DNA from: UBA4465 sp002292365
GTDB lineage: Bacteria > Bacteroidota > Bacteroidia > Cytophagales > Cyclobacteriaceae
Direction of reading: 5' to 3'
DNA: 64,000 bases
Assembly (NCBI GenBank): GCA_943788615.1
Contig: CALSQY010000001.1
Span: 558,001 to 622,000, forward strand
Shown here: positions 31,258 through 40,340 of the stretch, in pieces
How the letters are laid out: each line of letters opens with the position of its first letter
Position numbering within the stretch: the stretch's first letter is position 1
Translations under genes and position numbers: made by a program
Notes under the pieces: model-generated
Seen by the model: only the letters and a program-made list of their open reading frames with translations
What the model was told of the DNA's origin: nothing
Databases searched by the model: none

Positions 31258-32718
31258 ATGAAAAAAGAGAAAATCAGTTTGAAATCCAGAAGATCTTTTG
31301 TTAAGAGTGGTCTGGCCTTATCCGCCATTAATATTCTCCCACGCCATGTTTTGGGAGGTAAGGGTTTCATAGCACCCAGTGACCAACTCAATATTGCTGC
31401 GATTGGATCGGGTGGTAAGGGGGCAAGTGACATTTCAAATGCCGCTCGCAATGGTAGTGCTCGAGTAGGTGCCTTGTGTGATGTAGATTTTTCTGGAAGC
31501 GCAGCAGCAACAGCCAAAAAATTTCCAAAAGCTAAGCGCTATGCTGACTTCAGAGAGATGTTGGATAAGGAAAAAGATTTGGATGCTGTTACGATTTCTA
31601 CTCCTGATCATGTTCATGGTGTGGCTGCTGCTCATGCTATGGAGAGTGGCAAACATGTATATGTTCAAAAACCAATTACTCACAATATAAGAGAAGCCCG
31701 GATACTGACCGAAATGGCCAGGAAACAAAAAGTAGTTACTCAAATGGGTAATCAAGGTGGATCTAACCCATTGTTGCAGACCGTTCAGGGTTGGGTAAAT
31801 TCGGACGTCATTGGCAAGATTTCAAAGGTCCAAATTTGGACCAATCGTCCGGTATGGCCACAAGGTATAAAAATGCCTGCTGTAGATCCCTCTGCTAAGC
31901 CTGCAGATTTGAATTGGGATCTATGGCTCGGTCCTGCACCGGACAAACCTTATACTCCTAATATGCATCCATTCAATTGGAGGGGTTGGTGGGATTACGG
32001 AACTGGAGCTTTGGGAGATGTGGGATGTCATTTAATAGATATTCCTTACAGAACGCTGGGTTTGAAATACCCTAAGGATGCCGAGTGCAGCGTGGGAACG
32101 GTTTATTCTCGCATGTGGACACCTGATTACTTTCCTGAAGGATGTCCACCTTCATCTTTTACCACGTTGCATTTTGATGCAACAGAGAAGAGTAAATCAC
32201 CGATTGAAATGACTTGGAGTGATGGGGGTATCAGGCCATCACATCCAGAAATCATTCCTGCCAATGATGATATTGGGGGGCCCGGAAGCGCAAATGGTGT
32301 TTTGATGATTGGAGAAAAAGGCATCATCTCTACCAATATTAATGACAGCTCACCATTGATGCCCAAACTTTATTTAAACGATGGGACTATGGATTCTGGT
32401 CCAGAATTAGCACCGAGCGATGAGCCGGAATACGGACATCAGCGCAAATGGATAGATGCTTGTAAGGCAGGTTATCAAAGCAGTGAGCACCAAGCCTTGA
32501 CTTCCTCTTTTGATTATGCTGGCCCCATGACGGAGACTGTATTAATGGGAAATTTGGCCATCCGAAGTTACATGCTTCGGCGAGAAAAAGCCAAGGGTAA
32601 GATGTCTTTCTATGCAAGAAAAAAATTGATTTGGGATGGTGAAAACACACGAATTACCAACCTAGAGGAGGCCAATCAATTTGTCGGGAGGATCTACAGA
32701 TCGGGTTGGGAGATGTGA
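31258..32718 (+). CDS. Gfo/Idh/MocA-family oxidoreductase with Tat-type signal
   Basis: The 486-aa protein starts at ATG 31258, since upstream in-frame codons to 31204 add only a hydrophilic extension. It has a twin-arginine leader (SRRSFVKSGLALSAINIL), so it is probably exported folded with its NAD(P) cofactor. The nucleotide-binding fold (NIAAIGSGGKG, about 45-55) is followed by STPDHVHGVAAAHAMESGKHVYVQKP, with the QKP variant of the E-K-P substrate motif, and then a C-terminal alpha/beta sheet domain including a GCHLIDIPY (DVGCHLID) sequence. These enzymes oxidise or reduce sugars and related polyols; the substrate is unknown. The decayed homologue at 35560-36123 is from the same subfamily. 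Confidence 0.9.
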   Translation: MKKEKISLKSRRSFVKSGLALSAINILPRHVLGGKGFIAPSDQLNIAAIGSGGKGASDISNAARNGSARVGALCDVDFSGSAAATAKKFPKAKRYADFREMLDKEKDLDAVTISTPDHVHGVAAAHAMESGKHVYVQKPITHNIREARILTEMARKQKVVTQMGNQGGSNPLLQTVQGWVNSDVIGKISKVQIWTNRPVWPQGIKMPAVDPSAKPADLNWDLWLGPAPDKPYTPNMHPFNWRGWWDYGTGALGDVGCHLIDIPYRTLGLKYPKDAECSVGTVYSRMWTPDYFPEGCPPSSFTTLHFDATEKSKSPIEMTWSDGGIRPSHPEIIPANDDIGGPGSANGVLMIGEKGIISTNINDSSPLMPKLYLNDGTMDSGPELAPSDEPEYGHQRKWIDACKAGYQSSEHQALTSSFDYAGPMTETVLMGNLAIRSYMLRREKAKGKMSFYARKKLIWDGENTRITNLEEANQFVGRIYRSGWEM

Positions 32719-32884
32719 CAAATGAGAAGAATAGGATTAAAATGATTATCTAAAGTTATATGGTTTGGGATCCCTTTTTAATTTTATAGAAATAAATCGA
32801 ATAATGGTCATTTTAAATTATTAAATTTTAGGTAACCTTTTTTGTTCTATTTCGTTCAGTCATACAGCTATTGAGGTGGTTGAA

Positions 32885-35503
32885 ATGAAGAAGATTAAAA
32901 ACGTAATACTATTTAGTATATTTTTTCCAGTATTTACTGTTGCTGCTCAAGATGTCGTTCAGGATAAAAGAAGCTATGTTACCCATGCCATAATGGGAAC
33001 AGAAGCTCCAGAAATTGACGGGAGATTTGATGAAGCCCTTTGGGGTGATATTGCTTGGGAAGGGGATTTTGTCGAGGCAGGACCTGATGAGAATACAGTT
33101 CCCGCCCAACCTACTCAATTTAAGTTGGTTTACGATGATAATTTTTTGTATGTAGCTATACAGTGTTTAGATGCTGAACCCGACAAGATCGTAAAACGGT
33201 TATCTAGACGAGATAATATACAGGGAGATTGGGTCGCTATAGGTTTCGATAGTTATTTTGATAAAAGAACGGCTTTTGTCTTTAGAGTCAGTGCTTCGGG
33301 CGTAAAAGGTGATGCCTTTGTTACTGAAAATGGGAATAATGATGATGATAGTTGGAATCCTATTTGGTATGTAGCCACAACCATTCATTCTCTAGGATGG
33401 AATGCAGAAATGAAAATTCCGTTTAGCCAATTGAAATTTGGAAAATCAGCGGAGCAATTATGGGGATTGCAAGTGGCAAGAAATTTGTTCAGAGAACAAG
33501 AGATGTCAGTTTGGGATCGAATCCCACAAAACAGTGCAGGTTGGATTAGTGAGTCCGGTACATTTCAAGGACTCAAGAATATTAAGGCTCAGCATCAGAT
33601 GGAAATACAACCTTTTGTAGTTACTAAATATGACACCTATGCAAGTGAGTCTGGTAACCCATTTAGGGATGGAAAAGACCTAGGATTTAATGGGGGTATC
33701 GATGCTAAAATAGGAGTAACCAACGATTTGACTCTCGATTTGACTGTAAATCCAGATTTTGGTCAAGTGGAAGCGGATCCCGGAGCTATTGCCTTGGATG
33801 GGTTTCAAATATTTTTCAATGAAAGACGCCCCTTTTTTGTAGAAAATAAAAATATCTTTGATTTCCAATTTGCTAATGGTTCCGACAATTTGTTTTATAG
33901 TAGGCGGATAGGAAGAAGTCCTCAGGGTTCTGCGTCAGGAACTGCGGATGCCTATGTAGATCAACCGAATAATACGATTATTTTAGGAGCGGCAAGGCTT
34001 TCTGGAAAAACTAAAAACGGGTGGTCTTTGGGATTGTTAGAGACGGTCACGGATAACATGTATGCCAAAATCATTGATAATGGTGAGGAATCTAAACAAC
34101 AGGTTGAGCCCATGACCAATTACTTGGTGGGCCGCGCACAAAAAGATTTTAATAGTAGGATGTCTTATGTTGGTGCCATGATCACGGCTACCCATCGGGA
34201 TTTGGGAGCCAATTTTCAATTTTTAAGAGAGGTAGCCTATTCAGGAGGTGTAGATTTCAAGCACAATTGGCAGGATAGAAAATATTATCTGACAGGAAAT
34301 TTTGTAGCTAGCAATGTTCAGGGATCCAAAGAAGCCATTTCTGCTACTCAATCCGATATCACCCATCTTTTTAACCGCTCAGATGCTTCACATGTAGCGT
34401 TAGATACGAGTCGTACAATGCTTACAGGTACAGGAGGTAAATTAGAGATAGGGAAGGCAACAGGCATTTGGTTATACGATGGGGGATTCATTTGGCGCTC
34501 CCCAGAACTAGAACTTAATGACATTGGATTTTTGCGCCAGGCAGATATAATTCGTCAATACTTAAATTTGACAGGACAATTTCAAACACCTACAGACTGG
34601 TACAGAAGTACCTCAATCAATTTAGGTCAATATACCACATATGATTTTGAAGGGAATTTGAATCGCTTACAATTTAATTTTAAAGGCGATGTTAATTTCA
34701 AAAACAATTGGGAAGCGGGTGTTTATATCATTCATAAGCCTTTGATCAATATCAATACCTATTTGCGGGGGGGACCAAGGTGGCGCTTTTCTGAAGAAAA
34801 TGGAATATTCTTGTCAGCAGGTAGTGATCGAAGGAAAAAATATAATGTGAATATAAGGATAGGGAAAAGTCAAGCAGTGGAAAATAATTTTTCATTTACC
34901 CGCTATTCCATCTCAATGGGATATCAACTTGTTAATGCCTTGAGACTATCGTTGGAAACTTCCTATAGAAATGCCCCAAGTAAGACCCAGTATGTAACCC
35001 AAGGAAATTTCCTTAAAAAGAATTTTTATATTTTGGCCGCTATTGATCAGGTGACATGGTCGACCTCTTTAAGGGTTAATTACAACATCAATCCAAATCT
35101 GACACTGCAATATTATGGACAGCCGTTCATTTCAAGAGGTATTTATGATGATTTTAATTATGTAAAAAAGGCAAGTGCTGAAAAATTAGATGAGCGTATT
35201 CAGCTTTATTCGGAGCAGCAGATCAGCATCAGTGATGGTATTTTCTCTATTGATCAGGATGAAGATGGGAGGGCTGATTTCACCTTTGAGAATCCTGATT
35301 TTTCATATGTGCAATTCAGATCCAATTTAGTGGTAAGATGGGAATATGTGCCTGGATCTGAACTGTATTTTGTTTGGTCTCAAGGAATTACGGGGTTAGA
35401 TGATCCGATGAGTGAGCTGGGTCAGAGTTTGCGCTATCAGATCTTTGATCAGCAACTCAACAACACGTTTTTAATCAAGGCCACTTATAGGTTTATATTA
35501 TAA
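32885..35503 (+). CDS. DUF5916 outer-membrane protein with a CBM9-like domain
   Basis: The 872-aa protein has a signal peptide (MKKIKNVILFSIFFPVFTVAAQ); ATG 32885 is preferred over the ATG at 32876. Residues about 45-215 form a carbohydrate-binding family 9-like domain (EIDGRFDEALWGDIAW ... FLYVAIQCLDAEPDKI). The larger C-terminal part (about 230-872) contains repeated amphipathic beta strands ending in an aromatic C-terminus (YRFIL), predicting a DUF5916-type outer-membrane beta-barrel. Such proteins may bind or transport glycans. The motif NPDFGQVEADPGAIALDGFQIFFNERRPFFVENKNIF is characteristic. It sits 166 bp after the Gfo/Idh/MocA gene. Confidence 0.85.
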   Translation: MKKIKNVILFSIFFPVFTVAAQDVVQDKRSYVTHAIMGTEAPEIDGRFDEALWGDIAWEGDFVEAGPDENTVPAQPTQFKLVYDDNFLYVAIQCLDAEPDKIVKRLSRRDNIQGDWVAIGFDSYFDKRTAFVFRVSASGVKGDAFVTENGNNDDDSWNPIWYVATTIHSLGWNAEMKIPFSQLKFGKSAEQLWGLQVARNLFREQEMSVWDRIPQNSAGWISESGTFQGLKNIKAQHQMEIQPFVVTKYDTYASESGNPFRDGKDLGFNGGIDAKIGVTNDLTLDLTVNPDFGQVEADPGAIALDGFQIFFNERRPFFVENKNIFDFQFANGSDNLFYSRRIGRSPQGSASGTADAYVDQPNNTIILGAARLSGKTKNGWSLGLLETVTDNMYAKIIDNGEESKQQVEPMTNYLVGRAQKDFNSRMSYVGAMITATHRDLGANFQFLREVAYSGGVDFKHNWQDRKYYLTGNFVASNVQGSKEAISATQSDITHLFNRSDASHVALDTSRTMLTGTGGKLEIGKATGIWLYDGGFIWRSPELELNDIGFLRQADIIRQYLNLTGQFQTPTDWYRSTSINLGQYTTYDFEGNLNRLQFNFKGDVNFKNNWEAGVYIIHKPLININTYLRGGPRWRFSEENGIFLSAGSDRRKKYNVNIRIGKSQAVENNFSFTRYSISMGYQLVNALRLSLETSYRNAPSKTQYVTQGNFLKKNFYILAAIDQVTWSTSLRVNYNINPNLTLQYYGQPFISRGIYDDFNYVKKASAEKLDERIQLYSEQQISISDGIFSIDQDEDGRADFTFENPDFSYVQFRSNLVVRWEYVPGSELYFVWSQGITGLDDPMSELGQSLRYQIFDQQLNNTFLIKATYRFIL

Positions 35504-35559
35504 AGCGGTGGTCCTTTAGTTTTACGATTCATTTCCCATATCATACGCACACCTTAATA

Positions 35560-36123
35560 GTGCAAAGTGTGATGTTTCGCGGTAAGCATATATATGTGCA
35601 AAAACTATTAATATCCCATCTCAGAGGCACTTTTACTCACTTAAACTACAGAAAAATATAATATTGTTACCCAAATGGGTAATCAAGGAGGATCCAATCA
35701 AGGAGGATCCAATCAAGGAGTGGTCCGATTGAAACAATAGGTCCAAGATCAAAAAATTATAAGGATTGAAAAAGTTCAAATTTTGACGAATCGACTAGTT
35801 TGGTCTCAAGCCATCTAGATGCCATTCGCCAATGAAAATGAAAAACCTGTAAAATTGGACTGGGATTTATGGTTGGGCCTCGCGACCAAAAGGCTCTTTA
35901 TACCGGGATTACATCCTTTTAATTGGAGGGTGTTTTGGGAATATGGAACAGGTTCATTGGGAGATATGGGCTGTTATTTGTTTGATGCATATCATAAAGC
36001 CCTGCAGTTAGGATATTCTTCTGGAGTTCAATGCAATGTCGTGGATGTTTACAAAGAAATGTGGAGGCCAATCAATTCGTAACTAAGCTTTATCGAAAGG
36101 GTTGGGAATTGTCTAATCTATAA
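35560..36123 (+). pseudogene. Decayed Gfo/Idh/MocA oxidoreductase
   Basis: Segments correspond in order to the intact gene at 31258-32718: GKHIYVQK near 35580, QMGNQGGSNQ near 35670, an in-frame stretch PFANENEKPVKLDWDLWLGL ... FNWRVFWEYGTGSLGDMGCYLFD near 35820-35990, and a C-terminal tail ANQFVTKLYRKGWEL before TAA 36121-36123. The parts are in different frames, much of the middle is deleted, and a 15-bp unit AATCAAGGAGGATCC is repeated in tandem at about 35690-35715. The gene is dead. Confidence 0.8.
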
Positions 36124-36180
36124 GGTTTTTACTAACTAATATAGCCACCGAAATCCCTATTAGAGTCTTTTTTTTCTACT

Positions 36181-38628
36181 TTAAAAGGAACCTCTGAAGG
36201 TCAAAGAAATATTCCTACCTCCCGCACTGATGTTGGAAGCAAATTGACGGTAGTTTGTATCTAAGATATTATTAAAGCTCAATTGGAATTGTATTTGTTC
36301 ATTTAACGAGTAGGAAGTATTTAAATTTAAAGTCACCCATTTAGGCATAAATCCATTAATTGGATCTACTGAAAATAACTCATTATCCTCACCGGAGAGG
36401 TTATAATCTTTAGATTTTTTATCACCATTAAATACCATAAAAAAGGAGCCTATGAATTTTCTTATTTGTAAATCAATACTGGACCGACCAAATAGGGGTG
36501 AGATATGATCTAAGGGAGAGTGTCCCGGATCATTGACTATTCGACCAAAAGTGTAGGTCATGGAATGACTAAATTTCAGTTGATGGGTAAGGTCAACATT
36601 TAACAGTCCACTGAATCCATAAATAAAGGCTTTTTTGGCATTGGCATTGTGATACGCCTCACTGAGGGTTTCATCATACAAGACTAAAGATTCGGCTGAT
36701 TCTGTAAGTGGACTACTTGTCTGATTATCTTCAGTAGTTACTTTTTGTATGGTAATGGCATTCTGATACCAAGTGTAATAAGTATTTAAACCAAAATGGA
36801 TTTTCCCTAACCATCGTTTCGAAATACCAAGCTCTAGATTGTAGGTATATTCAGGGGCAAGCTCAGGATTGGGAACAACAACATTTCCAGGAGATGAATC
36901 GAATACTTTACTGAGATCATCGATATTTGGGGCTCGAAATCCGGAAGAGCCAGCGAGCATGACCCGCCAATTATTTTTCGAATTATAAACCAAGCTTAAA
37001 TTTCCATTGAGGGCGGTATGGGCTTGAGTTACCTGATCAAAGTCAAAAGGAAAAAAAGTTTTATCATTGAAATGAGCTTCCAGTCCAATATAGTTGATAC
37101 GCAATCCCTCATTCAAAATCCATTGATCATTTAATTTGTAGGAATGGGTAAAGTAAAAAGCATAGCTCTCCATAGTTGATCCTCCATCAGGGTAGCGGGT
37201 ATCTAAAGGGATCTGATCAAGGGTTATAATATTTTGTTGATGGGCGGTAGAACGCACTTTATTATGCCAAAAATCAAATCCATATCTCAAAGTATTTTTC
37301 AATTTCTTTTTCTCGAAATCAGCGTTTAGTGTGTAAATATTGAGTTGTTCATTTCTATTTTTTAAAAAGGAATTATTAAAGGGTCGGGTATGTCGACTTT
37401 CTTCAATGAATTGATATCCTAAAATAATTTTCGCTTGATCAAACCACTTTCGCTTCTGCGTAAGGTCTAATTGATAGGAGCTGAAGAATCTTTCTTGTGG
37501 ACCATAAAACCATTCCGCATATTGGGGTGCATCATTTTTTATTTGTGTCAGCCGATCATATCTTGGAATATCTGAAGAAGTAGAATACTGAAAGTTCAAG
37601 ACGTGATTCATTACATCATTTTGCCGGTAAAGAAATTTTTGTAGGAAATCATATTGTCTATAGCCTGATTTTTTTTGAATATTTGGATTAGAGTTTGTTA
37701 AGACGACATCTTGATCATTGATTCTGTCTACATAAAACAATCGCTTACCAAAATTAGGATATTGTGGGTCGCGACGCCCCCCTTGCCTTAAATCACCAAA
37801 ATCAGAGAAAGAGAGACTGCTGAGCGCAGCGAATTTTTTTAATCCAAAGTTGAAATCTAAATGAGTAGTTTTGGCATTATTGGCACTGACATACTGTGCA
37901 AGGAGCTGCGTCTGGATTTCCAAAGTATCATTGTCAGATAACTTGGGATTCTTACTGTAAAAATGCATGACTCCACCGAGCGCATCACTCCCGTAGATGA
38001 CTGAGCCGGGACCTAAAATAATTTCCAATCTTTCTAGGACATTATTATCTAGGGTCAATGAATTTTGAAGGTGTCCACCCCTATAGATGGCATTGTTCAT
38101 GCGAACCCCATCAACAACCATCAAAACTTTATTGGTTTCAAACCCTCTTATGACAGGACTGCCTCCCCCCATTTGACTTTTTTGTACAAATACATTTCCC
38201 GAGCTTTGTAAAAGATCAGGTGTCGTTTGCTGATTTAAAAAAGAGATTTCTTTTGCATTTACTACTCGGATGGATTGTCCTAGTTCACTCAGTTTTTCAT
38301 TGAACTTATTGGCTGACACGACAATTTCACCTAGTGAATAAGAGTTTTCTGCAAGGGTTACCATAAAGTTCATCTCAACCAATTTTGCATAACTGAATTG
38401 ACAAACCATATAATTGGGGTGAATGAACCAAATTTCATCTTCTTGTTTAAATGGACCTATATCGGCTTTTCCCGCAGTATCCGTTTTGAGAATCAATGAA
38501 AGCGTACTTTCAATGGTAACGTTAGTAATAGGACAGGCATTGGCTAAGTCTTTGACTGTCAATATTTGGGCTTCGAGGGGTGTGGAAAGTAGGAGACCCA
38601 GAATAATTAAAGTGACTCCTTTATTCAT
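36181..38628 (-). CDS. TonB-dependent outer-membrane receptor
   Basis: The 815-aa protein has a signal peptide (about 1-20), an atypical short N-terminal domain (about 25-100), a plug domain (about 105-235; SGNVFVQKSQMGGGSPVIRGFETNKVLMVVDGVRMNNAIYRGGHLQNS) and a 22-strand barrel ending in an aromatic C-terminal Phe (ISLTFRGSF). The plug motifs are similar to haem/siderophore or corrinoid receptors of this group, but the ligand cannot be predicted. Its start overlaps the msrA stop by 4 bp (ATGA). Metal or haem acquisition together with methionine sulfoxide repair could thus be expressed as one unit. Confidence 0.9.
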   Translation of the reverse strand: MNKGVTLIILGLLLSTPLEAQILTVKDLANACPITNVTIESTLSLILKTDTAGKADIGPFKQEDEIWFIHPNYMVCQFSYAKLVEMNFMVTLAENSYSLGEIVVSANKFNEKLSELGQSIRVVNAKEISFLNQQTTPDLLQSSGNVFVQKSQMGGGSPVIRGFETNKVLMVVDGVRMNNAIYRGGHLQNSLTLDNNVLERLEIILGPGSVIYGSDALGGVMHFYSKNPKLSDNDTLEIQTQLLAQYVSANNAKTTHLDFNFGLKKFAALSSLSFSDFGDLRQGGRRDPQYPNFGKRLFYVDRINDQDVVLTNSNPNIQKKSGYRQYDFLQKFLYRQNDVMNHVLNFQYSTSSDIPRYDRLTQIKNDAPQYAEWFYGPQERFFSSYQLDLTQKRKWFDQAKIILGYQFIEESRHTRPFNNSFLKNRNEQLNIYTLNADFEKKKLKNTLRYGFDFWHNKVRSTAHQQNIITLDQIPLDTRYPDGGSTMESYAFYFTHSYKLNDQWILNEGLRINYIGLEAHFNDKTFFPFDFDQVTQAHTALNGNLSLVYNSKNNWRVMLAGSSGFRAPNIDDLSKVFDSSPGNVVVPNPELAPEYTYNLELGISKRWLGKIHFGLNTYYTWYQNAITIQKVTTEDNQTSSPLTESAESLVLYDETLSEAYHNANAKKAFIYGFSGLLNVDLTHQLKFSHSMTYTFGRIVNDPGHSPLDHISPLFGRSSIDLQIRKFIGSFFMVFNGDKKSKDYNLSGEDNELFSVDPINGFMPKWVTLNLNTSYSLNEQIQFQLSFNNILDTNYRQFASNISAGGRNISLTFRGSF

Positions 38629-39158
38629 TCTACGAATCTATCTACATACTTGCTTCGGAGTTTAGTTAATTTAGGTTGAATGACGGCTCTGCAATAACCC
38701 GCTTGGCTATTTTGATTGTAATAGTCATGGTGATCTGCTTCTGCCAAATAGAAAGGTAGGGCAGGGGATATTTCGGTAACGAGGGGAGCATCGAAATAAT
38801 CTTTTAATTCAATAAAAACAGCATCAGCGGTAGCGCGCTGATCATCGGATTGATAATAGATAACTGATCTATATTGTGTGCCCAGGTCAGCACCTTGCCC
38901 ATTCAATTGAGTCGGATCATGTAAGGTCATAAAAATGGTCAGTAAATCGCGCAACGAAATCTCTTCGTTTTCGAAGGTGACTCTTACTACCTCTGCATGA
39001 CCAGTAAGACCAGAACAAACTTCTCTATAAGTAGGATACCCGGGGGCCAGCCCTCCGCTGTACCCAGATTCAACTTTGGTAACCCCTTTGACGCGCTGCA
39101 TTATTGCTTCAATACACCAAAAACAGCCCCCACCTATCGTTATGATCTCCGCACTCAT
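38625..39158 (-). CDS. msrA: Peptide methionine sulfoxide reductase A
   Basis: The 177-aa enzyme has the signature GGGCFWCIEA (residues 9-18), in which the first Cys is the catalytic nucleophile, followed by KVESGYSGG and the characteristic DPTQLNGQGADLGTQYRS. It reduces the S-epimer of methionine sulfoxide in proteins. It has no signal peptide and is therefore cytoplasmic. It lies 1 bp from msrB and overlaps the receptor gene by 4 bp. Gene order (msrB-msrA-receptor) suggests one transcript. Confidence 0.97.
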   Translation of the reverse strand: MSAEIITIGGGCFWCIEAIMQRVKGVTKVESGYSGGLAPGYPTYREVCSGLTGHAEVVRVTFENEEISLRDLLTIFMTLHDPTQLNGQGADLGTQYRSVIYYQSDDQRATADAVFIELKDYFDAPLVTEISPALPFYLAEADHHDYYNQNSQAGYCRAVIQPKLTKLRSKYVDRFVE

Positions 39159-39159
39159 A

Positions 39160-39606
39160 TCAATCTTTAATTAATTTAATAGACTCAGAATTTATACAAT
39201 ACCGTAAACCACTTGGCTCCGGCCCATCCGGAAAAACATGACCTAAATGCCCATCGCAGACGTTACACATAACTTCTACACGAATCATGCCAAAAGAGTC
39301 GTCTTTCACATATTTTACTGAGGCTATATCAATAGGTTGGGTAAAGCTGGGCCATCCTGATCCTGATTCAAATTTGATGGTGGAATCGAATAATTCAGTA
39401 TCGCAGCATGAACAGCTATATACGCCTGCTTCATGGGCATGACAGAGGGCACCTGTGCCTGCAGGTTCGGTACCCTTAAGTCGGGTTATTTTATATTGTT
39501 CAACTGTGAGCAAATCTTTCCATTCATGATCAGATTTTTCCACCCTTCGTTCGGGCTCTGGATTTCCTTTTGAGGCAAATTTTATAACGTCATTCCAAGT
39601 AATCAT
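39160..39606 (-). CDS. msrB: Peptide methionine sulfoxide reductase B
   Basis: The 148-aa enzyme shows the MsrB fold: zinc-binding CSCC and CNVC pairs (around 65-70 and 112-115), the conserved SGSGWPSFTQPI, and the catalytic Cys in LRYCINSESIKL near the C-terminus. It reduces the R-epimer of methionine sulfoxide. It lies directly upstream of msrA with a 1-bp gap, so both stereoisomers are covered by one transcript. Confidence 0.97.
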   Translation of the reverse strand: MITWNDVIKFASKGNPEPERRVEKSDHEWKDLLTVEQYKITRLKGTEPAGTGALCHAHEAGVYSCSCCDTELFDSTIKFESGSGWPSFTQPIDIASVKYVKDDSFGMIRVEVMCNVCDGHLGHVFPDGPEPSGLRYCINSESIKLIKD

Positions 39607-39845
39607 AGTTTTTTTTAAATAAAAAAATCAATAAGCATTCAATTTAAAGTGCATTGAGATGAGAAAAAACATATTCTGAAATAATTGGGATAATAAACCA
39701 ATTTTATATGATCAATTGATGCTTACTAAAATTTGAATACGTCAATTTATAAATCAAGAGCACTTCATTCTTCTTTGGAAGTCATTGGTAACTGATTCTT
39801 ATGGCTAGACGAGGAGTACGGATTTCATGCGTCTCAACGATCTTT

Positions 39846-40340
39846 TCAATTGAGATCTTGGTGGGCATAAAACCCGAGGTCTTTATTTGTAAGATACTTG
39901 GTCCAAAAGGCAATTTGTCCGGTATGGTAGGAAAAATGTTCAGTGGCATGAATCAATACCTGAACCCCGCTAAAGGAGTACGTTTGAACGGGGCGAACCT
40001 TTAGGAGGGTGGTTTCATCAATCGACGCAATAATGTCTAGCGCGGCAGCGACCGTTTGGTTGATTAAAGAAATTAATTCTTTCTTAGAATGGCCATTCCT
40101 TTCAGAGAATTCCATAGGTCGGTTCCTAATATCTTTTTGATTGCCTAATGAGGAAATGACATATTGATGGATATTGCCGCAAAGATGCAATACCTGATTT
40201 CCAATGGCATTTGAGACTTCATTGGGACGATGCCATAGAGCAGATTCATCTAAGGTATCCAAGCATTTGATTACTTTCAGATTATTTTCTTTGAAATAAC
40301 AACAGGACGTCTTTATTATCTCTAGCGCAAGTGGATTCAT
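39846..40340 (-). CDS. DinB-like (YfiT/DUF1572) four-helix protein, 164 aa
   Basis: The helical bundle has the metal-site His residues expected of DinB-like proteins: QVLHLCGNIHQY (about 57-68) and HATEHFSYHTGQIAFW (about 134-149). The start is placed at ATG 40340, whose ATGA overlaps the stop of the M61 peptidase gene; an upstream ATG at 40364 is less likely. The function of such proteins is mostly unknown; some bind metal or act as thiol transferases. It is translationally coupled in the minus-strand operon PPK2-PPK2-M61-DinB. Confidence 0.8.
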   Translation of the reverse strand: MNPLALEIIKTSCCYFKENNLKVIKCLDTLDESALWHRPNEVSNAIGNQVLHLCGNIHQYVISSLGNQKDIRNRPMEFSERNGHSKKELISLINQTVAAALDIIASIDETTLLKVRPVQTYSFSGVQVLIHATEHFSYHTGQIAFWTKYLTNKDLGFYAHQDLN

